From: Gemmatimonadota bacterium
GTDB lineage: Bacteria; Gemmatimonadota; Gemmatimonadetes; Palauibacterales; Palauibacteraceae
Length of the DNA stretch: 8,662 bases
Assembly: GCA_030598525.1 (NCBI GenBank)
Contig: JAUVPT010000056.1
Location: forward strand, 1-8,662
Direction of reading: 5' to 3'
Part shown: in pieces, positions 1-6,069 of the stretch
Position numbering within the stretch: position 1 is the first letter of the stretch
Layout of the letters: each line of letters opens with the position of its first letter
Position numbers and translations under genes: made by a program
The notes under the pieces: model-generated
Seen by the model: only the letters and a program-made list of their open reading frames with translations
Databases searched by the model: none
Told to the model about the DNA's origin: nothing

Positions 1-56
1 AGGCATTCGCCGGCAGATTTACAGTCTGCTCCGTTTGGCCGCTTCGGTACCCCACC
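1..56 (-). tRNA. tRNA-Tyr (anticodon GUA), 3' part cut off by window edge
   Basis: Read on the minus strand from 56, the sequence folds as the 5' half of a bacterial class II tRNA. It has a 5' acceptor strand GGTGGGG (56-50), linker TA, a D-arm with CCG/CGG stem around AAGCGGCCAAA, an anticodon stem GCAGA/TCTGC enclosing loop CTGTAAA (anticodon GTA), then the start of a long variable arm (GGCGAATGCC). The D-loop and long variable arm are what tRNA-Tyr shows in bacteria. The T-arm and 3' acceptor strand lie beyond the left edge. It is probably co-transcribed with tRNA-Thr 108 nt upstream. In many bacteria tRNA-Tyr and tRNA-Thr sit in a cluster ahead of tuf, so such a cluster may continue off the left edge (inference). 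Confidence 0.92.
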
Positions 57-65
57 CCAATCGTA

Positions 66-99
66 CGGCCCTTGCCGGTAACACCCGACTCAAGGGCCG
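66..99 (-). other. Hairpin in the spacer between tRNA-Thr and tRNA-Tyr
   Basis: A perfect 9-bp inverted repeat, CGGCCCTTG (66-74) with CAAGGGCCG (91-99), encloses a 16-nt loop. A further 3-bp stem lies inside the loop (CGG 76-78 with CCG 85-87). It sits 10 nt upstream of the tRNA-Tyr 5' end. No T-run follows on either strand, so it does not look like an ordinary intrinsic terminator. It may be a processing or folding element in the tRNA precursor. The function is not established. Confidence 0.5.
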
Positions 100-164
100 C
101 TTTGGAATGACTTCGTGTCTCCGGTCTTGGCCTGCCTGGGCTACCCCGGCGAACGCGTCACCGA

Positions 165-236
165 GCTGACGGTGGGACTCGAACCCACAACCTCCGGATT
201 ACAAATCCGGTGCTCTTCCAGTTGAGCTACGTCAGC
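165..236 (-). tRNA. tRNA-Thr (anticodon UGU)
   Basis: The minus strand from 236 to 165 gives a complete 72-nt cloverleaf. The acceptor stem is GCTGACG/CGTCAGC (7 bp), the D-stem GCTC/GAGC with loop AACTGGAA, and the anticodon stem CCGGA/TCCGG with loop TTTGTAA, so the anticodon is TGT (Thr). The variable loop is AGGTT and the T-stem GTGGG/CCCAC has loop TTCGAGT. All stems are perfectly paired, and G1-C72 and C2-G71 agree with threonine identity elements known from E. coli. CCA is not encoded (the following bases are TCGG) and must be added after transcription. The discriminator base is U rather than the A found in E. coli tRNA-Thr. A good promoter lies just upstream (251-279). Confidence 0.97.
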
Positions 237-250
237 AAAATCAGACCGCC

Positions 251-279
251 AACATATTGGGTGACGGGAAATTCGTCAA
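251..279 (-). promoter_or_regulatory. Sigma-70-type promoter for the tRNA-Thr/tRNA-Tyr unit
   Basis: On the minus strand the -35 box is TTGACG (279-274, 5 of 6 to consensus) and the -10 box is TATGTT (256-251, 4 of 6), separated by exactly 17 nt. The expected start site is near 244, about 8 nt before the mature tRNA-Thr 5' end at 236. The boxes lie in the 73-nt gap between the cysS stop and tRNA-Thr, so the tRNA genes can be transcribed independently of cysS. Confidence 0.72.
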
Positions 280-309
280 CTGAGAAAACACCGCTTTGCA
301 CGCAGCCGT

Positions 310-1761
310 TCAGTCGGCCTTCGAGACCAGCTTCCATCGGGTCCCGGAGGGACCGTCCTCCAAAGCCACGCCCCGGTCCAGGAGCTCGTCCCGGATCGCA
401 TCCGCCCGGCCGAAATCACGGCCTGCACGTGCAGCGGCCCGCGCCGCGATCCGCTGCACGACCCACTCTTCGAGCTCGGCCGAGCCAGACGTCTCTTCCC
501 CGTCGCGAAGCGATAGCACGCCGAACACGGCATCGAAGTCGCCCAGCGCCGCCTCAAGCGCCTCGAGACCCGCGGTGGACGCCGTGGCGGCCGAGTCGAG
601 GGCCAGGTTCGCTTCGCGCACCATCGTGAACGTGGCCCCCAGTCCATCGCTGGCATTCAGATCATCATCCAGCGCTTCGGTGAACGACTCGCGCCAGCTA
701 TTCGCCAATCCTTCCAGATCCGGCGCGTCAACTCCCGGATCATCCGTAGATGGTGTTTCGGCCAGTCGTCGCCTGAACTCGAACAGTCGTCCGACCGCCC
801 GGTCCGCGTCTTTCAGCCCCTCGAGGGTGAAGTTGAGCTGTGTACGGTAGTGAGCGCTGAGCAGCAGGTACCGGATGGCCGACGGTCGATGCCCCCGATC
901 CACGAGAGACTCGATCGTGTAGAAGTTGCCCACGGACTTGGACATCTTCTCGCCCTCTGATAGCAGGTGCTCCGCGTGCAACCACCAGCGCGAAAAGGGC
1001 TTCCCGGTAGCCGCTTCCGATTGCGCGATCTCGTTCACGTGATGCGGAAAGATATTGTCCACACCACCGGTGTGGATGTCGAGAGTCTCTCCCAGGTATT
1101 CCATGGCCATGGCAGAGCATTCCAGGTGCCAGCCCGGTCGGCCCGGCCCCCAGGGCGAGCCCCAGACGGCCACGTCGCCTTCGTCGCCACGGGCTCCTCC
1201 CTTCCAGAGCACGAAGTCGCGCGGGTTCTCCTTGGGGTAGTTCTCATCACCCTCGACGCGCCCGCCGACGCGAAGGGCCTCCGGGTCGATGTTGGCCAGC
1301 CTGCCATACCCGGGGAACCGGTCGATGGCGAAATAGACTGAGCCGTCTTTCTCGTACGTGAAACCGCCTTCCTCCAGGCGACGCACGAGATCGATCATCT
1401 GCGGCACGTGTCCGGTGGCGCGCGGATTATGCTCCACCGGCTCCAGCCCCAGCGTCTCCCAGTCCTCGAAGAACGTTTCGGTGACCGGAGCCGTAACCTG
1501 CTCAAGACTTACCCCCCGATCGATCGCTGCCTGGATGGTGCGATCGTCCACGTCGGTCAGGTTCATGACCTGCGTGACCCTGTAGCCCCGCCATTTGAGG
1601 TAGCGGCGCAGAAGGTCCTCCCACGCAAACGCACGGAAATTGCCGATATGAGCCCGCTCGTACACGGTCGGGCCACACGTGTACATGCGAACGTGCCCCT
1701 CTTCGGCGGGCTCGAAGTCCTGGACCGTCCGTGTCAGGGTGTTGTGGAAACGAAGGGTCAT
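310..1761 (-). CDS. cysS: Cysteinyl-tRNA synthetase (CysRS)
   Basis: This 483-residue protein charges tRNA-Cys with cysteine in the cytoplasm, using ATP (class I aminoacyl-tRNA synthetase). The N-terminal Rossmann catalytic domain carries the HIGH-type signature HIGN at residues 38-41, within the family motif TCGPTVYERAHIGNFRAF. The second signature KMSKS is at 272-276. The zinc site that selects cysteine is intact, with C29, C215 (HLECSAM), H240 and E244 (FPHHVNEIAQ). The region after about residue 300 is the helical DALR/anticodon-binding part. E. coli CysRS has 461 residues, so this is a full-length, slightly long homologue. The ATG overlaps the stop of the upstream exported-protein gene as ATGA, which implies translational coupling. 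No strong Shine-Dalgarno site lies directly ahead of it, in keeping with coupling. The 3' end is followed by the tRNA promoter. Confidence 0.98.
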   Translation of the reverse strand: MTLRFHNTLTRTVQDFEPAEEGHVRMYTCGPTVYERAHIGNFRAFAWEDLLRRYLKWRGYRVTQVMNLTDVDDRTIQAAIDRGVSLEQVTAPVTETFFEDWETLGLEPVEHNPRATGHVPQMIDLVRRLEEGGFTYEKDGSVYFAIDRFPGYGRLANIDPEALRVGGRVEGDENYPKENPRDFVLWKGGARGDEGDVAVWGSPWGPGRPGWHLECSAMAMEYLGETLDIHTGGVDNIFPHHVNEIAQSEAATGKPFSRWWLHAEHLLSEGEKMSKSVGNFYTIESLVDRGHRPSAIRYLLLSAHYRTQLNFTLEGLKDADRAVGRLFEFRRRLAETPSTDDPGVDAPDLEGLANSWRESFTEALDDDLNASDGLGATFTMVREANLALDSAATASTAGLEALEAALGDFDAVFGVLSLRDGEETSGSAELEEWVVQRIAARAAARAGRDFGRADAIRDELLDRGVALEDGPSGTRWKLVSKAD

Positions 1762-2552
1762 CGGTCCGGGTCCGCTCCCGGCTCACCGGGCGCGACGCCC
1801 TCCGAGTCCGGCGGCGCTTCTTCCTGGCCCGATTCATCCGAATCCGGGGAGGGTTCCGCCGCGGGCTCCTCCTCCTGCTCCTCTCCGGGCAGCGGGAAAT
1901 TCTCCAGGCGCCATGTCTCGTAGGCCGCTACCCGTTCCGGATTCTCGTCCGCCCACTGCGCCGCGCACGCCCCGACCTGCGGGTCGTTGCGTCTCGCCAA
2001 CAACGGGCGAAGCAGGCCCGCGTGTCGGGCGAACACCAGTTCATCGAGGGGTGCGAACGCCGGCCCACCGAACAGGGTACGAGACAGGATCCAACCGTCG
2101 ATGAACGACCCGACGACTTTCTCTTCGAGGGCGAGCAGCGAATCGCAGGACACATCCGGATCGGCCCAGCGCACCACGCGCATCCGCTGAACGGCGTAGT
2201 TGTAGTATGCCCTGTCCGCCTCGCGGAGGTTCGCGGGAAGGCGCATCGCGTCGACGACCGAATCATCGACCACCTGGACCGCGTTCCATGGGTAGCTGGC
2301 CTCGGGGCTCTCGAGCGAGACGGTTTCGCGACCCGCCCTGTTGGCGGCAGGAGTGATGTAGGCGACCCGAGGATCCTCCTCCAGGTCGGCCCACAGGGCC
2401 CTTGCCGTGTCGAGCATGGTCCGCAAGGCCGCTGACTCGAACAGAACGGTGTCCCCGTTCTCCGCAGTGATCGTGTACTGGGCAGCGGCGGTCCCCGGAA
2501 GTAGAACAGAACATACGGCGACCCGAACCGCGGCTGCGCGGAGGCGGGTCAC
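1758..2552 (-). CDS. Exported protein of unknown function with acidic C-terminal tail
   Basis: I do not recognise the family. From a GTG start at 2552 the product is 264 residues. The N-terminus (MTRLRAAAVRVAVCSVLLP) is a basic then hydrophobic signal peptide, with a likely signal peptidase I site after TAAA at about residue 24, so the protein should be exported. The cysteine at 14 is not in a lipobox. The mature part has two cysteines (about 136 in DVSCDSL and 196 in GACAAQW) that could form a disulfide. It is rich in Trp, Tyr, Asp and Glu, and contains a stretch reading PWNAVQVVDDSVVDAMRLP. The last 45 or so residues are low-complexity Pro/Glu/Asp/Ser, probably disordered. I preferred the GTG over an in-frame GTG at 2621 because only the 2552 start has a ribosome-binding site (2562-2566) and it puts the signal peptide at the very N-terminus. 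It overlaps a 14-codon ORF upstream (GTGA) and cysS downstream (ATGA). Confidence 0.8.
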   Translation of the reverse strand: MTRLRAAAVRVAVCSVLLPGTAAAQYTITAENGDTVLFESAALRTMLDTARALWADLEEDPRVAYITPAANRAGRETVSLESPEASYPWNAVQVVDDSVVDAMRLPANLREADRAYYNYAVQRMRVVRWADPDVSCDSLLALEEKVVGSFIDGWILSRTLFGGPAFAPLDELVFARHAGLLRPLLARRNDPQVGACAAQWADENPERVAAYETWRLENFPLPGEEQEEEPAAEPSPDSDESGQEEAPPDSEGVAPGEPGADPDR

Positions 2553-2593
2553 GTGATCTGTTCCTTGAGTGCCTCGAAGTACTCCGCCGACAT
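2549..2593 (-). CDS. Possible 14-codon minigene coupled to the exported protein
   Basis: An ATG at 2593 opens a reading frame encoding MSAEYFEALKEQIT and stops at TGA 2551-2549. That stop overlaps the GTG start of the exported-protein gene as GTGA. The ATG is preceded by a strong Shine-Dalgarno sequence, AAGGGAG, at 8-nt spacing. This is as good as any ribosome-binding site in the window. An in-frame ATG at 2611 would give 20 residues but has no convincing ribosome-binding site. The peptide could form a short charged helix and contains no run of one amino acid suggestive of attenuation. It could be a leader ORF that delivers ribosomes to the next start, a real microprotein, or chance. The coding claim rests only on the SD and the overlap. 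Confidence 0.4.
   Translation of the reverse strand: MSAEYFEALKEQIT
2562..2566 (-). promoter_or_regulatory. Ribosome-binding site that fixes the GTG start at 2552
   Basis: AAGGA on the minus strand ends 9 nt before the GTG at 2552. The in-frame alternative GTG at 2621 has no comparable site. The SD lies inside the 14-codon minigene, so translation of that minigene would pass over it. Confidence 0.65.
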
Positions 2594-2601
2594 CGCGATA
2601 T

Positions 2602-2608
2602 CTCCCTT
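2602..2608 (-). promoter_or_regulatory. Strong ribosome-binding site ahead of the 14-codon minigene
   Basis: AAGGGAG lies 8 nt before the ATG at 2593. It is too far (about 50 nt) from the GTG at 2552 to serve the exported-protein gene directly. It is therefore the main evidence that the short ORF is translated. Confidence 0.5.
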
Positions 2609-2628
2609 CATCCGACGTCACCGACCTC

Positions 2629-2666
2629 GTCGCGCGCCAACCTAAGAAGGGCCGGCCGCGCGCGAC
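2629..2666 (-). other. GC-rich hairpin downstream of glmS
   Basis: A perfect 9-bp inverted repeat, GTCGCGCGC (2629-2637) with GCGCGCGAC (2658-2666), encloses a 20-nt loop. The loop itself contains the palindrome GGCCGGCC. It starts 15 nt after the glmS stop, in the gap before the minigene. No T-run follows on the minus strand, so it could be a weak or Rho-assisted terminator or an mRNA-stabilising or processing element that sets glmMS expression apart from the genes after it. Confidence 0.4.
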
Positions 2667-2680
2667 ACCCTGCCCCGCAC

Positions 2681-4537
2681 CTACTCGACCGTAACGCTCT
2701 TCGCGAGGTTGCGCGGCTGGTCGACGTCGCAGCCCCTCAGCACCGCGATGTGATAGGCGAGCAACTGCAGAGGGATCACGGTCAGGAGAGGCTGCAGCAT
2801 CTCGATCGTGGCCGGAACCCGCACCACGTGGTCAACACGGGCCGCCAGGTCGTGGTTTCCGTCGGTGACGATGGCGATCACCTTTCCACCCCTCGCCTTC
2901 ACCTCCTCGATGTTGCTCGCGACCTTGTGGTACACCGAGTCCGAGGGGGCGATGAACACGACTGGCATGTTCTGGTCGATGAGGGCGATCGGGCCGTGCT
3001 TCATCTCGGCCGCCGGATATCCCTCCGCATGGATGTAGCTGATTTCCTTGAGCTTCAGCGCCCCTTCGAGCGCGACGGGGAAGTTGAAGCCACGTCCCAG
3101 GTAGAGGAAGTTCACCTTGTCCGAGTACTCCCGCGCGATGCACTCGATGGCGGACGATTCGTCCAGCGCGAGCTGTACGAGCTCCGGCAGCTGATGCATC
3201 GCGGCCACGAACTCGCGACCCTCCAGCAGCGACATCCCCCGCCGTCTCGCCAGGTACAGAGCGAACAGAGCGAGGACCGTGAGCTGCCCGGTGAACGCCT
3301 TCGTCGATGCGACCCCTATCTCGGGGCCGGAGTGGATATATACGCCGCCGTCGGTCTCCCGCGCGATCGACGAACCGACCACGTTGACGATCCCCATCAA
3401 CGGAGCGCCGCGGGACCTGGCTTCCCGCATGGCCGCCAGGGTGTCCGCGGTCTCGCCCGATTGGGAGATCGCGATCACCAGAGTGCCATCCCTGACGATC
3501 GGACGCCGGTATCGGAACTCGGAGGCGTACTCGACCTCGACCGGAATGCGGGCCAGTTCCTCGATCATGTACTCGCCAACGATCGCCGCATGCCAACTGG
3601 TGCCGCACGCCGTGATCACGATTCGCTCGACGTTCTCCAGTACGTCCTCCAGCTGCAGCAGGCCCCCGAGCTTGGCGGTTCCTTCCTCCTCCAGCAGGCG
3701 ACCCCGCATGGCGTCGCGGACGGTGTCGGGCTGCTCGAAGATCTCCTTGAGCATGAAGTGCTCGTAACCGCCCCGCTCGATCTGGCCGAGATCCCAGTCC
3801 ACCAGGCTCACCTCACGGCTGACCTGGCGGGGGGCCTCTCCGTTGCCGGATTCCGAGATGTCCAGGAGGGAGTGTCCGTCCGCTGTGAGGACGGCCATCT
3901 CTCCGTCATTCAGGTAGACGACCTGCCGGGTGTACCGCACCACGGCCGCCACATCGGAGGCGGCGAACATCTCCCGCTCGCCATTCTCGCCGATCCCGAT
4001 GAGTAGAGGGGAGCCCATCCGCGCCACCACAATCTTTCCGGGATCGTCGGCGTGGATCACTGCGATTCCGTAAGCCCCCTCCACGTGCGACAGGGCCGCG
4101 GCCACCGCTTCCTCGAGATTCCCGGCGTACGTCTCCTCGATCAGGTGACACAGGACTTCGGTGTCGGTCTCGGAACGGAACTCGTGCCCCAATTCCTCGA
4201 GCTTGATCCGCAGAACGTCGTGATTCTCGATGATGCCGTTGTGGACGAGGGCGACTCGATCCGAGTCGTCGGTGTGCGGATGGGCGTTGACCGTGGTCGG
4301 CGCACCATGGGTCGCCCACCTCGTGTGGCCGATACCCAGCGACCCCGCCAGAGGACTCTCTTCGAGCCTCCTCTCGAGCTCCACGATCTTGCCCGCGGCT
4401 TTCCGGACATCGAGAGATCCGTCGTGAATCGTGGCGATACCCGCCGAATCATATCCGCGGTACTCGAGACGTCGCAGGCCCTCCAGGATCAGGGGCTGCG
4501 CCTCCCGCGGTCCGACGTACCCTACGATTCCGCACAT
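2681..4537 (-). CDS. glmS: Glutamine--fructose-6-phosphate aminotransferase (isomerizing), GlmS
   Basis: GlmS makes glucosamine-6-phosphate and glutamate from fructose-6-phosphate and glutamine. This is the first committed step to UDP-GlcNAc for peptidoglycan and other envelope polymers. The 618-residue product is full length (E. coli 609). Residues 1 to about 225 form the class II glutaminase domain with the nucleophile C2 (MCGIVGYVG) exposed after Met removal, RRLEYRGYDSAG (22-33), GHTRWATHG (70-78) and the HNGIIEN loop (99-105). Two SIS sugar-isomerase domains follow, at about 290-425 and 455-600, with ITACGTSWHA, ISQSGETADT and GPEIGVASTKAF. The isomerase residues matching E. coli E488, H504 and K603 are present as E498, H514 and K613 (C-terminal LAKSVTVE). 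It starts 4 nt after the glmM stop, so the two are one operon. Stop codon TAG. There is no room for a glmS ribozyme ahead of it. Confidence 0.98.
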   Translation of the reverse strand: MCGIVGYVGPREAQPLILEGLRRLEYRGYDSAGIATIHDGSLDVRKAAGKIVELERRLEESPLAGSLGIGHTRWATHGAPTTVNAHPHTDDSDRVALVHNGIIENHDVLRIKLEELGHEFRSETDTEVLCHLIEETYAGNLEEAVAAALSHVEGAYGIAVIHADDPGKIVVARMGSPLLIGIGENGEREMFAASDVAAVVRYTRQVVYLNDGEMAVLTADGHSLLDISESGNGEAPRQVSREVSLVDWDLGQIERGGYEHFMLKEIFEQPDTVRDAMRGRLLEEEGTAKLGGLLQLEDVLENVERIVITACGTSWHAAIVGEYMIEELARIPVEVEYASEFRYRRPIVRDGTLVIAISQSGETADTLAAMREARSRGAPLMGIVNVVGSSIARETDGGVYIHSGPEIGVASTKAFTGQLTVLALFALYLARRRGMSLLEGREFVAAMHQLPELVQLALDESSAIECIAREYSDKVNFLYLGRGFNFPVALEGALKLKEISYIHAEGYPAAEMKHGPIALIDQNMPVVFIAPSDSVYHKVASNIEEVKARGGKVIAIVTDGNHDLAARVDHVVRVPATIEMLQPLLTVIPLQLLAYHIAVLRGCDVDQPRNLAKSVTVE

Positions 4538-4541
4538 ACGA

Positions 4542-5939
4542 TCAATCCGCCCCTGCGTTCACGGTGTTGCCCGCCATCGTCACCAGGTCCTCGGCCCGTT
4601 CCAGGCTCGGAGCCTCCGCGATGATGCGGAGGACAGGCTCCGTGCCCGACGGCCGGACGTGCAGCCACTCCCGAGCCTCCGGCCACTCCAGCCTCAGCCC
4701 GTCTTCCGTGTTCTCGTCCGCTCCCGGCGGAACTCCGGCTCGCATGCCACGATAGATGTCATCCGGGTCCACGTCGCCCCGCTCGACCTTCCGCTTCACC
4801 ATGTGGTAGCGGGTACGGGTGGCGAGGATCTCGTCCAGGGTCTCTTCCCTCTCAGCCAACAGGTTGAGCACGAGCGCTGCCGCGACCGCCGCATCGCGCG
4901 TCAGGTTGAGGTCGGGAAGCATGACTCCCCCGTTCCCCTCTCCGCCCACCACCGCGTCCACCGCGACCATCTTCTGCGCCACCCGGGCCTCACCCACCGG
5001 AGCCCTGTAGAAAGGCGCTCCCGCCCGCTCGGCTGCCTCTTCTATAGACAGACTGGACGACAGATTGGTCACGAGGGCGCCGGATCGACGTCCCAGCACG
5101 TACTCGGCGGCGAGTGCCAGGGTCCAGTCTTCTCCCACCGGTTCGCCCGCACCACCCACCAAGGCGAGCCGGTCTCCATCTGGGTCGACGGCCATGCCGA
5201 TCTCCGCCCCGGTAGAGCGAACGAGCCTGGAGATCTCTCCGAGATTGGCCGGTATCGGCTCAGGGTCCCTGGGAAACAGTCCGTCCGTGGCCAGCCCGAT
5301 TCCCTCGACCTGGCAGCCCAACCGTCGGAGAAGCTCGGGAATGACGACCCCGCCGGCTCCGTGCACACAATCCAGTGCGACGACGGGCGCTCGGCGCCGG
5401 ATCGCCTCCACATCCAGCAGCGGCAACGAGAGGACCCTGTCGATATGGTGCTCCGCCACACCTTCGAGCGTTCCGCCACTCCCGAGTCCGCTCCAGTCAG
5501 CCAGCTCCGCGCCACTCTCGAACAGCCGCTGGACGGCCAATCCGGTCTCAGGGCTCACGAACATCCCTGATCCGGAAGCCAGCTTGAGGCCATTCCACTC
5601 GACGGGATTGTGGGACGCGGTGAGCACCAGACCGCCCACGGCCCGCACGTCATCCCGCACGGCGAGCAGAAGGGTCGGCGTCGGTGCGATCCCGGCAACT
5701 CGCACAGGGATGCCTGCGGCCCGCAAGCCCGCCGCAGCCGCTGCGGAAAGCAGATCGCCCGACGTTCTCGAGTCCCGGCCCACGATCACGTAGGCGCCGG
5801 GATCGTCGGCCGAGCCAACGGCCTTCAGATGGCGGCCGAAAGCGGCTCCGTAGCGCACCGCGACCTCCGGGGTCATCGTGGAGCCCACGATCCCCCGTAT
5901 GCCCGAGGCGGATACGATGAATGGACCTGTCCCTGTCAA
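4542..5939 (-). CDS. glmM: Phosphoglucosamine mutase, archaeal-type phosphohexomutase (GlmM)
   Basis: This 465-residue alpha-D-phosphohexomutase most likely converts glucosamine-6-phosphate to glucosamine-1-phosphate. Family motifs in order are FIVSASGIRGIVG (7-19), GRDSRTSG (54-61), the catalytic phosphoserine loop TASHNP with S109, the metal-binding loop DPDGDR (252-257), the sugar-binding loop GGEGNGG (332-338) and the phosphate-binding loop RPSGTEP (429-435). The opening motif and the GEGNGG loop resemble the archaeal-type GlmM/phosphomannomutase subgroup rather than classical E. coli GlmM, which has a GGEQSGH-type loop. The immediate glmS neighbour favours the glucosamine substrate, but phosphomannomutase or phosphoglucomutase activity is possible. 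The start is TTG at 5939. No ATG lies near the conserved N-terminus, and GAAGGA stands 7 nt upstream of the TTG. Confidence 0.92.
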   Translation of the reverse strand: MTGTGPFIVSASGIRGIVGSTMTPEVAVRYGAAFGRHLKAVGSADDPGAYVIVGRDSRTSGDLLSAAAAAGLRAAGIPVRVAGIAPTPTLLLAVRDDVRAVGGLVLTASHNPVEWNGLKLASGSGMFVSPETGLAVQRLFESGAELADWSGLGSGGTLEGVAEHHIDRVLSLPLLDVEAIRRRAPVVALDCVHGAGGVVIPELLRRLGCQVEGIGLATDGLFPRDPEPIPANLGEISRLVRSTGAEIGMAVDPDGDRLALVGGAGEPVGEDWTLALAAEYVLGRRSGALVTNLSSSLSIEEAAERAGAPFYRAPVGEARVAQKMVAVDAVVGGEGNGGVMLPDLNLTRDAAVAAALVLNLLAEREETLDEILATRTRYHMVKRKVERGDVDPDDIYRGMRAGVPPGADENTEDGLRLEWPEAREWLHVRPSGTEPVLRIIAEAPSLERAEDLVTMAGNTVNAGAD

Positions 5940-5946
5940 ATCGGTT

Positions 5947-5951
5947 TCCTT
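5947..5951 (-). promoter_or_regulatory. Ribosome-binding site supporting the TTG start of glmM
   Basis: AAGGA on the minus strand, flanked as GAAGGAAA, lies 7 nt before the TTG at 5939. It supports this rare start codon, and the downstream sequence begins the conserved phosphohexomutase N-terminus only six codons later. Confidence 0.65.
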
Positions 5952-5963
5952 CGAGCGCCCGGT

Positions 5964-5990
5964 ATATTAGGGGTAGTCGCCGCGTGTCGG
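5964..5990 (-). promoter_or_regulatory. Probable promoter of the glmM-glmS operon
   Basis: On the minus strand TAATAT (5969-5964) is a near-consensus -10 box in otherwise very GC-rich DNA. A weak -35 candidate, CCGACA (5990-5985), lies upstream at 15-nt spacing. The start site would fall near 5957, giving a leader of about 18 nt that just includes the SD of glmM. The -10 element is convincing; the -35 is not. A 5-bp inverted repeat, GTCGG(6)CCGAC at 5986-6001, overlaps the -35 and could be an operator or chance. Confidence 0.45.
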
Positions 5991-6069
5991 CTCGCACCGA
6001 CTCGTGAACGTGCAAAGGGTGGGCCGCAGATGAACTTCCGCCCAAGGTTACCGGGTGGGCTGGGGACCG

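Noticed and set aside
60..65. TACGAT as a -10 box for tRNA-Tyr on the minus strand
   Set aside because: It ends only 4 nt before the mature tRNA 5' end, so transcription would start inside the tRNA. No -35 lies at a proper distance.
57..164. A third tRNA between tRNA-Thr and tRNA-Tyr (minus strand reads GCCGGGGTAGCCCAGG)
   Set aside because: The opening looks tRNA-like, but there is no T-arm GTTCRA loop, no anticodon arm and no matching 3' acceptor strand.
2553..2621. N-terminal extension of the exported protein to GTG 2621
   Set aside because: There is no ribosome-binding site at 2621, and the extension would bury the signal peptide 23 residues inside the protein.
2750..4006. A 418-codon open frame on the plus strand
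   Set aside because: It lies wholly antisense to glmS, whose every domain motif is present. Long antisense frames are expected in GC-rich coding DNA, and the translation shows no family motif.
4431..5570. A 379-codon open frame on the plus strand across the glmS/glmM junction
   Set aside because: It is antisense to two well-supported genes, with His/Arg/Gln-rich composition typical of shadow frames.
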